Shown here piece by piece: positions 44,239 to 54,589 of a DNA stretch of 64,000 nt (the stretch's first letter is position 1; the number at the start of each line of letters is the position of its first letter). This DNA is from Micromonospora zingiberis. Its GTDB lineage: Bacteria; Actinomycetota; Actinomycetes; Mycobacteriales; Micromonosporaceae. The notes below the pieces were generated by a model. It ran no database searches. It had not been told where the DNA came from and was given only the letters and a program-made list of their open reading frames with translations. The stretch is taken from positions 186,001-250,000 of the forward strand of contig NZ_SJJR01000010.1 of assembly GCF_004331455.1 (NCBI RefSeq). The letters are read 5' to 3'. A program made the translations under genes and the position numbers.

Positions 44239-45189
44239 TCAGCCGGCCGGGCGGGCGCCGACCTGGGAGACCGCCGCGCCGCCGAGACCGGCAGCCCGGT
44301 CCAGGGCGGCAGACGGCGGCGCCCCGGCCAACCACGCGGCCAGCAGCCCGGCGGCGAAGGCATCGCCCGCTCCGGTCACGTCGATCACCGCCACCCGGCG
44401 GGCCGGCGTAGCGGCGATGGTGGCCGTCCGGTCCACCCACGTCGCGCCGGCCGCGCCCTGCTTCACCACCACCCGCCGGGCCGACGCGACCAGCGCCCGC
44501 CCCTGGGCCACCGGATCGAGCCCGCCAGCCAGTACGGCCGCCTCGTCGGTGTTCACCAGCAGCAGGTCGACGTCGCGTACCCAGGACAGGAAGGCCGCCG
44601 CCCCGGCCGCCCGCAGCGGTGCCGCCGAGGCCGCGTCGACGCTGGTGGTCAGACCCCGCTCGCGGGCAGCGGCCAGCGCACGCAGCCCGGCCGGGCGGGA
44701 GTCGGCGTCCAGCAGGGCGTACCCGGACAAATGCAGATGGGTCGCGTCCGGCGCCTGCGCCAGCGCCGCGTCGACATGCTCGGGACGCAGCCGAACGTTG
44801 GCCCCACGTTCGGTGACCATGGTGCGTTCGTCGCCGACGGCCAGCACGATCACCGTGCCGGTGGCACAACCGGCGATCCGGGCCACCGCGCAGTCGACAC
44901 CGGCGGCGGTCAGCTCCGACACCCGGTCCCGCCCCGCGGCATCGTCCCCGACCGCGCCGACCAGGGTCACCGGTACGCCCTGCGCGGCGAGCCAGGAGGC
45001 GGTGTTGGCGGCCTGACCGCCCCCGGTGAACTGGATCGCCGCCGCCGTGTCCGAGCCGGGCGCGAGCGGCCCGGCCAGCACCGCCACCACGTCCGTGATC
45101 ACGTCACCGACCACGACGAGTCGCCCGCGGCCGGCCGGTACGCCACCGTCGGATGCCCCGATGTCGCGCGCCGCAACCCGCCCGCTCAC
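44239..45189 (-). CDS. psuK: PfkB-family sugar kinase, probable pseudouridine kinase
   Basis: A 316-aa kinase. RLVVVGDVITDVVAVL and GGGQAANTASWLAAQG are the PfkB N-terminal signatures; DVTGAGDAFAAGLL carries the catalytic Asp and anion hole. PfkB members phosphorylate sugars or nucleosides. The psuG neighbour argues for pseudouridine to pseudouridine 5'-phosphate. The GTG start overlaps the stop of a 20-codon micro-ORF that links it to psuG. Confidence 0.85.
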   Translation of the reverse strand: MSGRVAARDIGASDGGVPAGRGRLVVVGDVITDVVAVLAGPLAPGSDTAAAIQFTGGGQAANTASWLAAQGVPVTLVGAVGDDAAGRDRVSELTAAGVDCAVARIAGCATGTVIVLAVGDERTMVTERGANVRLRPEHVDAALAQAPDATHLHLSGYALLDADSRPAGLRALAAARERGLTTSVDAASAAPLRAAGAAAFLSWVRDVDLLLVNTDEAAVLAGGLDPVAQGRALVASARRVVVKQGAAGATWVDRTATIAATPARRVAVIDVTGAGDAFAAGLLAAWLAGAPPSAALDRAAGLGGAAVSQVGARPAG

Positions 45190-45248
45190 CCCTGCGCCCG
45201 GGTTCGCGGCTGCGCGGCTCGCAAAACCGGCTCACTCCTCGCGCTCAT
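45186..45248 (-). CDS. 20-codon coupled micro-ORF between psuG and psuK
   Basis: Begins MSARSEPVLRAAQPRTR. Its ATG overlaps the psuG stop (ATGA) and its stop overlaps the psuK GTG (GTGA). Architecture matches the iron-operon micro-ORFs although the sequence differs after MSxR. It likely maintains translational coupling. Confidence 0.55.
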   Translation of the reverse strand: MSARSEPVLRAAQPRTRAQG

Positions 45249-46180
45249 GGTGCCGCGTCGGGCTGGCGGGTGGCGGCGGCGACCGCGATCCGGGCGGCGA
45301 GGTCGGCGTTGCGCAGGATGATCCGGACGTTGACCGCCAGGCTCGCGCCTTCGGTGGCCGAGTGGAAGTGGGCCAGCAGATACGGCGTCACGGCCTTGCC
45401 GGTGACCCCGTCGCGCTCCAGTCGGGCCAGCCCTTCGGCGAGCGTACGGTCGTGCAGTTCCGGGTCGAGTTGCTCGTCGGCGGGCAGTGGATTCGCGACG
45501 ACCAGGCCGCCGTGTTGGACGCCGTGCCGCTCGCGGGCGGCCAGCACGTCGGCGATCAGCTCCGGCGAGTCGACCGACCAGTCCAGGTCGAAGCCGCCAT
45601 CGGTGATGAAGAAGCCCGGGAACCGGTGGGTGCGGTAGCCGACGACCGTCACCCCGAGCGTCTCCAGGCGTTCCAGCGTGGCCCCGACGTCGAGGATCGA
45701 CTTGACTCCGGCACACACCACGGCGATCGGCGTGGCGGCCAGGGCGACCAGGTCGGCCGACTCGTCGAAGGTCTGCGCCGCCTCGCGGTGCACCCCGCCC
45801 AGACCTCCGGTGGCGAAGACCCTGATCCCGGCGGCAGCGGCCACCGCACTGGTCGCGGCCACGGTGGTGGCGCCGTCCGCGCCGGTCGCGGCGGCCACCG
45901 CGAGATCGCGTACGGAGAGTTTGGCCACGCCGTCCGTGGTCGCCAACCGGGTCAGCTCGGCGTCGGTGAGGCCCACCACCAGCTCACCGGCGACCATGCC
46001 GATGGTCGCCGGCACCGCCCCCGCGTCGCGGACAGCCTGTTCGATCTGGCGGGCCACCGTCAGATTGTCCGGTCGGGGTAGCCCGTGCGAGACGATGGTG
46101 CTCTCCAGGGCGACCACGGGACGGCGCTCACGCAGCGCTTCGGCCACCTCGGTGCCGTAGCGAAGATGAAAGTTGGTCAC
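45245..46180 (-). CDS. psuG: Pseudouridine-5'-phosphate glycosidase
   Basis: A 311-aa enzyme splitting pseudouridine 5'-phosphate into uracil and ribose 5-phosphate. VALESTIVSHGLPRPDNL near the N-terminus, VFATGGLGGVHR, VVCAGVKSILDVGATLERLETLGV and GYRTHRFPGFF are hallmark blocks with the catalytic Lys and the metal-site residues. With psuK it forms a pseudouridine salvage pair. The GTG start lies in the divergent gap to the DUF3039 gene. Confidence 0.93.
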   Translation of the reverse strand: MTNFHLRYGTEVAEALRERRPVVALESTIVSHGLPRPDNLTVARQIEQAVRDAGAVPATIGMVAGELVVGLTDAELTRLATTDGVAKLSVRDLAVAAATGADGATTVAATSAVAAAAGIRVFATGGLGGVHREAAQTFDESADLVALAATPIAVVCAGVKSILDVGATLERLETLGVTVVGYRTHRFPGFFITDGGFDLDWSVDSPELIADVLAARERHGVQHGGLVVANPLPADEQLDPELHDRTLAEGLARLERDGVTGKAVTPYLLAHFHSATEGASLAVNVRIILRNADLAARIAVAAATRQPDAAP

Positions 46181-46268
46181 AGTCGCCCACCGTACTGCCG
46201 CCGCCCTGACCACCTCAGGTGGACCGGGCCACGGTGACCTGCCAGACTTGTCGGTTGGAGGTGCAGAC

Positions 46269-46487
46269 GTGAGTACACAGGTCCTTGAGCGTCCGGAACT
46301 GAAGGACGCCGACACCGGTCCGGAGATGTTCCACTACGTCCGGAAAGAAAAGATTGCCGAAAGTGCCGTCATGGGCACTTTCGTCGTGGCGCTGTGCGGG
46401 GAGACATTCCCGGTGACGAAGACCCCCAAACCGGGTTCGCCGGTCTGCCCGAAGTGCAAGGAGATCTACGACTCGTACTCCGAGTGA
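46269..46487 (+). CDS. DUF3039 small zinc-ribbon-like protein
   Basis: A 72-aa protein. It contains MFHYVRKEKIAESAVMGTFVVALCGETFPV and CPKCKEIYDSY, giving three Cys that may bind zinc with a His. GTG start with GGAGG 7 bases upstream. Very common in actinobacteria; function unknown. Confidence 0.85.
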   Translation: MSTQVLERPELKDADTGPEMFHYVRKEKIAESAVMGTFVVALCGETFPVTKTPKPGSPVCPKCKEIYDSYSE

Positions 46488-46515
46488 GCCTGCACCGGCC
46501 GCGTAACCTGCGGCG

Positions 46516-47160
46516 GTGACCACCTCCACCGCCCTGCTCCTGGCCGACCTGGCCGGGGTCGCGGTCTTTGCCGCCTCGGGTGCCTCCGCAGCGGTGGCCA
46601 AGCGGCTCGACCTGTTCGGCGTCGTCTTCGTCGGTTTCGTCGCCGCCCTCGGCGGTGGGATCGTCCGGGACCTGGTGATCGGCGAGGTCCCGCCGCTGGC
46701 GTTCGCCGACTGGCGGTACGCGACCACCGCCGCGGTGACCGCCGGGGCGATCTTCTGGCTGCATCCGCAGTTCGCCCGGCTGCGTACCACCGTGCTGGTG
46801 TTGGACGCGGCCGGGCTCGGCCTGTTCACCGTCTCCGGCACCCTCAAGGCCCTCGACGCCCAGGTGCCGCCGGTCGGTGCCTGCCTGATCGGCATGATCA
46901 CCGCGATCGGCGGCGGGCTCGGCCGGGACCTGCTGACCGGCGAGATTCCGATCGTCCTACGTCGGGAGATCTACGCCGTCGCGGCCCTCGCCGGCTCGAT
47001 CCTGGTGGTTCTCCTGTACGTCCTGGGGCACACCGGACCGCTCCCGCTCACCGCAGCGGTGCTGCTGGTCTTCGGCGTACGCCTGGTGGCCCTGCGGCGG
47101 CGTTGGTCAGCGCCGGTCCCAACGCTGCACCCACCACACCCCACCACCCCCACCAAGTAA
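46516..47160 (+). CDS. TRIC-type cation channel family protein (UPF0126)
   Basis: A 214-aa membrane protein with two tandem three-helix units, each containing the Gly-rich kink (AALGGGIVRDLVIGEVPP and TAIGGGLGRDLLTGEIPI). Prokaryotic TRIC homologues form trimeric potassium-permeable channels. The GTG start is 28 bases after the DUF3039 gene. Confidence 0.88.
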   Translation: MTTSTALLLADLAGVAVFAASGASAAVAKRLDLFGVVFVGFVAALGGGIVRDLVIGEVPPLAFADWRYATTAAVTAGAIFWLHPQFARLRTTVLVLDAAGLGLFTVSGTLKALDAQVPPVGACLIGMITAIGGGLGRDLLTGEIPIVLRREIYAVAALAGSILVVLLYVLGHTGPLPLTAAVLLVFGVRLVALRRRWSAPVPTLHPPHPTTPTK

Positions 47161-47537
47161 CCACCCCTCCCAGCCCTTCCCGGCCCCCTCCCTACCCCCC
47201 TCCGCCCCGGTGATCAAGAAGTTTGCGTCGGCCGCACCTGGGTTTCGTGACGCAAACTTCTTGATCAACAAGGCGGAGGGTTGGGTGGGCGGCGCGAAGC
47301 GCTGGTATCTGCGCGGGGGTGTGGGCGGCGTCGGGTCGGGTCGGGTCGGTAGTGGCGAAGGGCACGCCGGCGAACGGTGTGGCGTCGAGTGGGGGCGGGG
47401 GCGGCCGCTGGTTATGCTGAGTCGGCCTTCGCGGCTGTCGTGCGCGGAGGCGTTTTCATGGGGCGGTTACCGTGCCCCTCGGCCCGGTTCGCCGGCCTGC
47501 GGCCGGGCCATCGTGCGTATCGGAGAGGAGCCAACGC
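47161..47537. other. Intergenic region before the helicase, one palindromic element
   Basis: Holds the family B element at 47211-47267 followed by G-rich sequence (about 47280-47405) and a presumed promoter or leader close to the helicase. Short open frames here are Arg/Gly-rich and look non-coding. Confidence 0.6.
47211..47267. repeat. Palindromic intergenic element, family B (copy 1)
   Basis: Perfect 19-bp arms tgatcaagaagtttgcgtc and complement, with a 19-base interior. It is 53 of 57 identical to the copy at 49581-49637, including most of the interior. It follows the TRIC gene stop by 51 bases. Confidence 0.93.
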
Positions 47538-49265
47538 GTGGCAGCCCGGACGCCGGCGCTCGAGACGTTTCCGCCCCTGCGCGCCTGGCAGCGCAAGGCG
47601 TTGGTGGAGTACCTGCGCCGCCGTGGCGAGGATTTCACCGCGGTCGCCACGCCCGGCGCCGGCAAGACCACCTTCGCCCTGCGCATCGCCGCCGAGTTGC
47701 TCGCCGACGGCACCGTCGAGGCGGTCACCGTGGTCGCTCCGACCGAGCATCTGAAGACCCAGTGGGCGGACGCGGCAGCCAGGGTCGGCATCCAACTCGA
47801 CGCCGCGTTCCGCAACGCCGACCTGCACTCCTCGGCCGACTTCCACGGCGCGGTGGTCACCTACGCGCAGGTCGGGATGGCTCCCCAGGTGCACCGGCGG
47901 CGCACCATGACCCGGCGGACCCTGGTCATCCTGGACGAGATCCACCACGCGGGCGACTCTCGTACCTGGGGCGACGGGGTGAAGGCCGCCTTCGAGCCCG
48001 CCGTACGCCGGCTGATGTTGACCGGTACCCCGTTCCGCTCGGACGACAACCCGATCCCGTTCGTCAGCTACGAACGCGGCGACGACGGCCTGCTGCGTTC
48101 GCGGGCCGACTCGGTCTACGGCTACTCCGACGCGCTGCGCGACGGCGTGGTGCGGCCCGTGCTGTTCCTGGCGTACTCCGGGGAGACCCGGTGGCGCACC
48201 AACGCCGGTGAGGAGCTGGCGGCCCGGCTGGGCGAGCCGATGACACAGGATCTCGTCGCCCAGGCGTGGCGTACCGCCCTGGACCCGGCCGGCGACTGGA
48301 TGCCGCAGGTGCTGCGCGCCGCCGACGCCCGACTCGGCGTACTCCGAGAGGCGGGCATGCCCGACGCCGGTGGCCTGGTCATCGCCACCGACCAGCAGGC
48401 CGCCCGGTCGTACGCCAAGCTCATCGAGCAGGTCACCGGGGAGAAGGCCGCCGTGGTGCTCTCCGACGACGTGGGCGCTTCGGCCCGGATCGCGACGTTC
48501 GCGGCCTCCGAACAACGCTGGCTGGTCGCGGTGCGGATGGTCTCCGAGGGCGTGGACATCCCCCGACTGGCCGTCGGGGTCTACGCGACCAGCGCCAGCA
48601 CCCCGCTGTACTTCGCCCAGGCCATCGGTCGGTTCGTCCGGGCCCGCCGGCCGGGGGAGACGGCGTCGGTCTTCCTGCCCAGCGTGCCGCACCTGCTCGG
48701 GCTGGCCAGCGAGATGGAGACCGAGCGGGACCATGTGCTCGGCAAGCCGAAGGACCGGGAGGGCTTCGACGACGACCTGCTGGAGCGGGCCCAGCGCGAC
48801 GAACAGGCCAGCGGCGAACTGGAGAAGCGCTTCGCCGCGCTGTCCGCCACCGCCGAGCTGGACCAGGTGATCTTCGACGGTGCCTCGTTCGGTACGGCGG
48901 CCCAGGCGGGCACGCCGGAGGAGGAGGAATACCTGGGCCTACCCGGACTGCTCACCTCCGAGCAGGTCGCGGCGCTGCTGTCCAAGCGGCAGGCCGAGCA
49001 GTTGGCCGCCCGGCGCCGCCGTGCCGCCGACCGGCAGCCGGAGCCGGCTGCGACGACGGCCCCACCGGCACCGATGAGCGCCGCCCAGCGTCGGGTGGCG
49101 CTGCGCCGCCAGCTCAACGCCCTGGTGGCGGCGCGCCACCACCGCACCGGGCAACCCCACGGAAAGATCCACGCCGAACTGCGCCGACTCTGCGGCGGCC
49201 CTCCCAGCGCTCAAGCCACCATCGAACAACTAGAAGAACGCATAGCCACCGTCCAAACCCTCTAA
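47538..49265 (+). CDS. Superfamily 2 DEAD/DEAH-box helicase
   Basis: A 575-aa helicase. Motif I ATPGAGKTTF (about residue 38-47), Ia VVAPTEHLKTQW, II LDEIHHAG (DEIH), III LTGTPFRSD, V VSEGVDIPRLAV and VI QAIGRFVRARR span two RecA domains. The last 110 residues are charged and helical. A GAGGAG Shine-Dalgarno is 8 bases before the GTG. Likely acts on DNA or structured nucleic acid; the substrate is unknown. It is flanked on both sides by family B palindromes. Confidence 0.88.
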   Translation: MAARTPALETFPPLRAWQRKALVEYLRRRGEDFTAVATPGAGKTTFALRIAAELLADGTVEAVTVVAPTEHLKTQWADAAARVGIQLDAAFRNADLHSSADFHGAVVTYAQVGMAPQVHRRRTMTRRTLVILDEIHHAGDSRTWGDGVKAAFEPAVRRLMLTGTPFRSDDNPIPFVSYERGDDGLLRSRADSVYGYSDALRDGVVRPVLFLAYSGETRWRTNAGEELAARLGEPMTQDLVAQAWRTALDPAGDWMPQVLRAADARLGVLREAGMPDAGGLVIATDQQAARSYAKLIEQVTGEKAAVVLSDDVGASARIATFAASEQRWLVAVRMVSEGVDIPRLAVGVYATSASTPLYFAQAIGRFVRARRPGETASVFLPSVPHLLGLASEMETERDHVLGKPKDREGFDDDLLERAQRDEQASGELEKRFAALSATAELDQVIFDGASFGTAAQAGTPEEEEYLGLPGLLTSEQVAALLSKRQAEQLAARRRRAADRQPEPAATTAPPAPMSAAQRRVALRRQLNALVAARHHRTGQPHGKIHAELRRLCGGPPSAQATIEQLEERIATVQTL

Positions 49266-49578
49266 CCCCCACCCACCCCACCGCGCCCTCCACCCCCACG
49301 CGCCCGGCCCTCACGCCTCCGGCGTTCGCGCGCCCGGCCCTCACGCGCCCAGCCTCACGCCGCCGGCCCTCGCGCGTCCGTGCGCCCGGCCTTCACGCCC
49401 CCAGCCCTGTGCCCCGCCTCTCACGCCTCCGGCGTTTGCGCGCCCAGCCCTGTGCCCCGGCACTCACGCCTCCGGCGTTGCGCGCCCAGTTCCCGCGCGC
49501 CCAGCCCTGTGCCCCGAGGGCCGCGCACCCCCGAGCCCCGCAGGCCCCGGGACGTACGCCGCACGCCTCGCTCCCACG

Positions 49579-49639
49579 GTTGATCAAGAAGTTTGCGTCG
49601 GGCCCACCCGGGTGTCGTGACGCAAACTTCTTGATCAAC
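49579..49639. repeat. Palindromic intergenic element, family B (copy 2)
   Basis: Arms extended to 21 bp (gttgatcaagaagtttgcgtc and complement) around the 19-base interior gggcccacccgggtgtcgt. Same element as 47211-47267. Confidence 0.93.
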
Positions 49640-49722
49640 GGGGCGGGGCGGGGTGGGGCGGGGCGGGGACGGTGGGTGGGGTGGGCGAGGTGGGGTGGGG
49701 GTGGGGTTTGGGGTGGGGGTGT
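49640..49722 (+). repeat. G-rich run
   Basis: Repeated GGGG tracts separated by 1-3 bases (ggggcggggcggggtgggg and similar). The plus strand could form G-quadruplexes. It immediately follows the family B element and precedes a terminator. Confidence 0.85.
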
Positions 49723-49728
49723 GAAAAG

Positions 49729-49759
49729 CGGCCGGAGACGTCTGGGACGTCTCCGGCCG
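49729..49759 (-). terminator. Terminator of the DUF7455 gene
   Basis: A 14-bp perfect stem (cggccggagacgtc and complement) with a 3-base loop, followed on the minus strand by CTTTT. Confidence 0.82.
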
Positions 49760-49780
49760 GCTTATGTCGGGTTGTGGATC

Positions 49781-50014
49781 TCAGTTGGCAATCAGGTCGG
49801 CGCCGCGCCAGGTGAACTCGGGGTCCGTCGCGTACCGCACGGTGATCTTCACGAGATCTTCGGCGTACTTGTTGGCGTGGTGTCCACAGAACACCAGCTC
49901 ACTGCCACCCGCGAGGGTGATCCGGAGCTTGCCGGCGGCATTGCAGCGGTCGCACCGTTCATCGGCGGCCGGGGGGCTCACCGTCTCGGGCGGCGGCGTG
50001 AGGGTCGGGGTCAT
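49781..50014 (-). CDS. DUF7455 small metal-binding-like protein
   Basis: A 77-aa protein. CDRCNAAGKLRITLAGGSELVFCGHHANKYAEDL offers a CxxC plus CxHH ligand set suited to zinc. The start ATG has GAGGAGGAAGG upstream; the frame upstream of it is poor. It sits downstream of the principal sigma gene, as in many actinomycetes (recall). Function unknown. Confidence 0.82.
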   Translation of the reverse strand: MTPTLTPPPETVSPPAADERCDRCNAAGKLRITLAGGSELVFCGHHANKYAEDLVKITVRYATDPEFTWRGADLIAN

Positions 50015-50257
50015 CGCCTTCCTCCTCTGGTCGTCACCGATGAACACTCTCTTCGGTCTTGGTCACCTATCGTGCAACACCCTTGTCGGGCCTCGCCTTC
50101 CCTGTGTGCCCGCGGGGGACCGAGGTCACACATGGCACCGACAGTGTGCCGTGCACCCAGGGTGCCACGTCAACGATCACATTCGTGCAACCACCTGATC
50201 ACCATCCGGCGTTGACACCAGGTGACCAAAACGACACGATCGGTTGACGGTTGCTGA

Positions 50258-51868
<1,611 letters not shown>

Positions 51869-52152
51869 GAATGACCTTCCGGAGGCGAAGAGCGAGCACG
51901 GCCGGATCGTCCGACGCAGCGTGGTACACCGTGCCGGGCGATGTGGTTGAGGAACCCCCGTGTCCCGGGTCGACCGGTCGTTCGGCCGTCCGTGGCGCGT
52001 GGGCAGGGGTGAATTGTAACGCCGTCTGCGGCGATCATCCTGCGCCGCACGGCTGATCGGCGGTCGGGACCGCCGAATCGGTGCGCTTGTGGACTTTGTA
52101 AGGATGATACCCGCGTGCGACCCGGATGCCCGGCCGTGCGGAAAGGGGACGA

Positions 52153-52971
52153 ATGATGGATCGCCCGGCGGCACCGGAACTGTTGGAGATCGCGATTGAG
52201 GTGGCCCGGAACGCCGCCACCACCGCCTACCGAATGCGGGCCGAGGGTGTCTCCGTCACCGCGACCAAGAGCACCGTCACCGACGTGGTGACCGCGGCGG
52301 ATCGGGCCGTCGAGCGCCAGATCAGCGACGCGCTGCGGCAGCTGCGGCCGGACGACGCCGTACTCGGCGAGGAGTACGGCGCGGCGGAACCCGACAGTGC
52401 CGCGCCGGCCCACGTGCGGTGGATCGTGGATCCCATCGACGGCACCGTCAACTACCTGTACGGGCTGGCGCATTCCGCGGTGTCCATCGCCGCCGAGGTC
52501 GACGGCGAGGTGGTGGCCGGCGTGGTGCGCAACATCCACACCGGCGAGGAGTGGACCGCCACCGTCGGCGGAGGTGCCTGGCGCGACGGCCGGCGGTTGC
52601 GGTGCTCCGCCGAGACCGACCTCGGTCAGACGTTGGTGATCACCGGGTTCGGCTACGACCCGGCCCGCCGCGTCCACCAGGCCCGGGTGGTGGCCGAGCT
52701 GATTCCGCAGGTACGGGACATCCGTCGGCTCGGTGCGGCCGCCGTCGACCTCTGCCTGGTGGCCGAGGGCCGGGCCGACGCCTACTACGAGAAGGGGCTG
52801 GCCGCCTGGGACCAGGCGGCCGGGGCGCTGGTCGCCGCCGAGGCCGGGCTGCGGGTCGGCGGCCTCGGCGGCCGGGCGCCGGGGCCGGACATGGTCATCG
52901 CCGCGCCGCCGGCACTCTTCACCCCGCTGCACGACCGCCTGGTCGAGTTGGACGCCGCCGGCGGCCCCTGA
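52153..52971 (+). CDS. suhB: Inositol monophosphatase family protein (SuhB-like)
   Basis: A 272-aa Mg-dependent phosphatase. VTDVVTAADRAVERQI, GEEYGAAEPD, WIVDPIDGTVNYLYG (metal motif A) and WDQAAGALVAAEAG (motif B) are intact. It may hydrolyse inositol phosphate or a related sugar phosphate. Divergent from hrdB across a 284-base gap, as suhB is next to sigA in mycobacteria. Two adjacent ATGs are possible starts. Confidence 0.92.
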   Translation: MMDRPAAPELLEIAIEVARNAATTAYRMRAEGVSVTATKSTVTDVVTAADRAVERQISDALRQLRPDDAVLGEEYGAAEPDSAAPAHVRWIVDPIDGTVNYLYGLAHSAVSIAAEVDGEVVAGVVRNIHTGEEWTATVGGGAWRDGRRLRCSAETDLGQTLVITGFGYDPARRVHQARVVAELIPQVRDIRRLGAAAVDLCLVAEGRADAYYEKGLAAWDQAAGALVAAEAGLRVGGLGGRAPGPDMVIAAPPALFTPLHDRLVELDAAGGP

Positions 52972-53244
52972 TCGCGCCCGGCGGTCGCCGTCGCCGACCG
53001 TCCCGCCGACGTCATGGCCATCTTGCGGGCGGGTGGACCTGGTCCTGTGGTTCGCCACACCGTCGAGCGCCGGGTCGAGCGGGCCCCGGCCCGGCACCGG
53101 GTCGAGCGGGTCCCGGCCCGGCGCCATCCGGCGGAGGCCAACCGGCCGGACGATCAGCGATCCGACCGGTTGTCCGGCCAGTTCGGTCCGTCCGGTCGGT
53201 CGGATAGTCCAGGTCACGGGATTCGAGTGGCCGGGTGGCCCGGG
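52972..53244. other. Intergenic region with short direct repeats, no gene
   Basis: Lies between convergent suhB and cei. It includes two copies of ggtcgagcgggyccc within 53080-53125 and an imperfect fold-back of ccgaccgg/ccggtcgg (about 53160-53208), which may terminate both genes. No glucokinase (ppgK) gene is present, unlike the mycobacterial order. Confidence 0.5.
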
Positions 53245-53775
53245 TCAGTTGTCGACCGGCATCGGGCAGGAGCCCGGCGGGGCGACCGGGGCGCCGAGGT
53301 CACCGATGGACTGGTTGACCTCGGTGGTGGTGGCCAACTGCTGGAAGTTGTTGCCGAGTACCACGTCGACGATGTCGTCCGGGCGGTCGGCCTTGTACTC
53401 CAGCGCGGCGGCGCCCAGGAAGTACGCCCGCAGCAGGTGGGCGGAGCCGACGCCCTTCGGGCCGTAGCGGAGCACCGCCACGCCGTCGATCTGCTTCTTC
53501 TCGTTCCCTTCCTTTTCCACCTGGAAGTCGCGGTTACGGAAGTCGTCGCCGACACTGGCGGCCAGCCCGGGACGGTCGGTGCCGTTGAACACCCGGATCT
53601 TGACGTCTTTGTGGTCGCGGAGGGTGACGTCGGCGTGCGGCCAGCCTTCGGGACAACCTTCGGCGGCTCCGGCGTTACTCTGGGTGTCCCGGACCATGGC
53701 GACCACGACGAAGACCAGGGCGGTCACCGCCAGCATGCCGACGATTACGAGTGCTCGCACTCGCGCAAAGCTCAT
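53245..53775 (-). CDS. cei: Envelope integrity protein Cei (LytR C-terminal domain)
   Basis: A 176-aa protein with one N-terminal membrane helix (about 8-29; ALVIVGMLAVTALVFVVVAMV) and an extracellular LytR_C domain (about 58-145; IRVFNGTDRPGLAASVGDDFRNRDFQV). Mycobacterial Cei (Rv2700) is needed for cell-envelope integrity. It sits in the same neighbourhood, next to suhB and the DUF4193 gene, which supports the name. Confidence 0.82.
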   Translation of the reverse strand: MSFARVRALVIVGMLAVTALVFVVVAMVRDTQSNAGAAEGCPEGWPHADVTLRDHKDVKIRVFNGTDRPGLAASVGDDFRNRDFQVEKEGNEKKQIDGVAVLRYGPKGVGSAHLLRAYFLGAAALEYKADRPDDIVDVVLGNNFQQLATTTEVNQSIGDLGAPVAPPGSCPMPVDN

Positions 53776-54192
53776 CAGGGCGCTCCCGGGCAGTGAAGGG
53801 TGGCGGCGGCCGCCGACGGTCGGGTGAGTCCCGCCGGCCGTCTGGTACGCCGCTGAGGTTAGCCGTTGTCCGACCGTCGCGTGGAAACAGTCCGACATGC
53901 CGGCGCGCCATCCCAGAACCGGGTAGTACTACCCCTATCTTCGTGTCGCCTGAGTCACATTGGGAACAACTTCCCGTGCAGGGGCGTACATCTCAGCCAC
54001 AAGGGCGGTATACATGCCTCGCCCAAAGGGGGGGTAGGGTTCCGCGCTCGTCGGGAGAATCTCCGGCGGACTGGCCCGAGCGGTCGTCGGGTCGGGTGGC
54101 CGACACTAGCGGTGGCCGGCCAGCGGAACCGAAACAGCGTCGTCCGGCGTTACAACCGGAAGCGACAACATCGAAATGGGAGAGTGAAACCG
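53776..54192. other. Divergent control region between cei and DUF4193 genes
   Basis: A 417-base gap. It contains the perfect palindrome at 53921-53934 and an AT-richer stretch at about 53920-54010 that fits a promoter region. No convincing coding frame. Confidence 0.6.
53921..53934. promoter_or_regulatory. Perfect 14-bp palindrome, putative operator
   Basis: GGGTAGTACTACCC reads identically on both strands. It lies about 145 bases upstream of cei and 260 upstream of the DUF4193 gene. No cognate regulator can be named. Confidence 0.5.
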
Positions 54193-54489
54193 ATGGCCAC
54201 CGACTACGACGCCCCGCGCCGCGACGAGGTCGACCTCGGCGAGGACAGCCTGGAAGAGCTCAAGGCCCGGCGCGTCGACTCGCAGTCGGGCGCCGTGGAC
54301 GTCGACGAGGCAGAAGTGGCCGAGAGCTTCGAGTTGCCCGGCGCTGACCTGGCCGACGAGGAGCTCACGGTCAAGGTGCTGCCGATGCAGCAGGACGAGT
54401 TCCGCTGTGCTCGCTGCTTCCTGGTGCACCACCGCAGCCAACTGGCGGTCGAGCGTAACGGCGAACTGATCTGCCGAGAGTGCGTCTGA
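54193..54489 (+). CDS. DUF4193 zinc-ribbon protein
   Basis: A 98-aa acidic protein with the C-terminal block FRCARCFLVHHRSQLA ... ICRECV, a four-Cys zinc ribbon. The N-terminus MATDYDAPRRDEVDLGEDSLEELKARR is conserved in actinobacteria. A GGGAGA Shine-Dalgarno precedes the ATG. Function unknown. Confidence 0.88.
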   Translation: MATDYDAPRRDEVDLGEDSLEELKARRVDSQSGAVDVDEAEVAESFELPGADLADEELTVKVLPMQQDEFRCARCFLVHHRSQLAVERNGELICRECV

Positions 54490-54589
54490 CCGACCGTACG
54501 ACACCACGTACAGCGGCGGCTTCCACGGGGAGCCGCCGCTGCCCGGCTCGGCGAGCGCCGCGCCGGCCGACCTGATTGACTCGGGAGGC

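Larger units (their letters stand above)
49266..49780. other. Low-complexity intergenic region between helicase and DUF7455 genes
   Basis: Over 500 bases without a gene. In order: degenerate C-rich repeats of the gcgcccagccctgtgcccc and cacgcctccggcgtt kinds (about 49290-49560), the family B element copy 2 (49579-49639), a G-rich run (49640-49722), and the DUF7455 terminator (49729-49759). Reading frames here give Pro/Ala/Arg-only peptides and are not considered coding. Confidence 0.7.
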
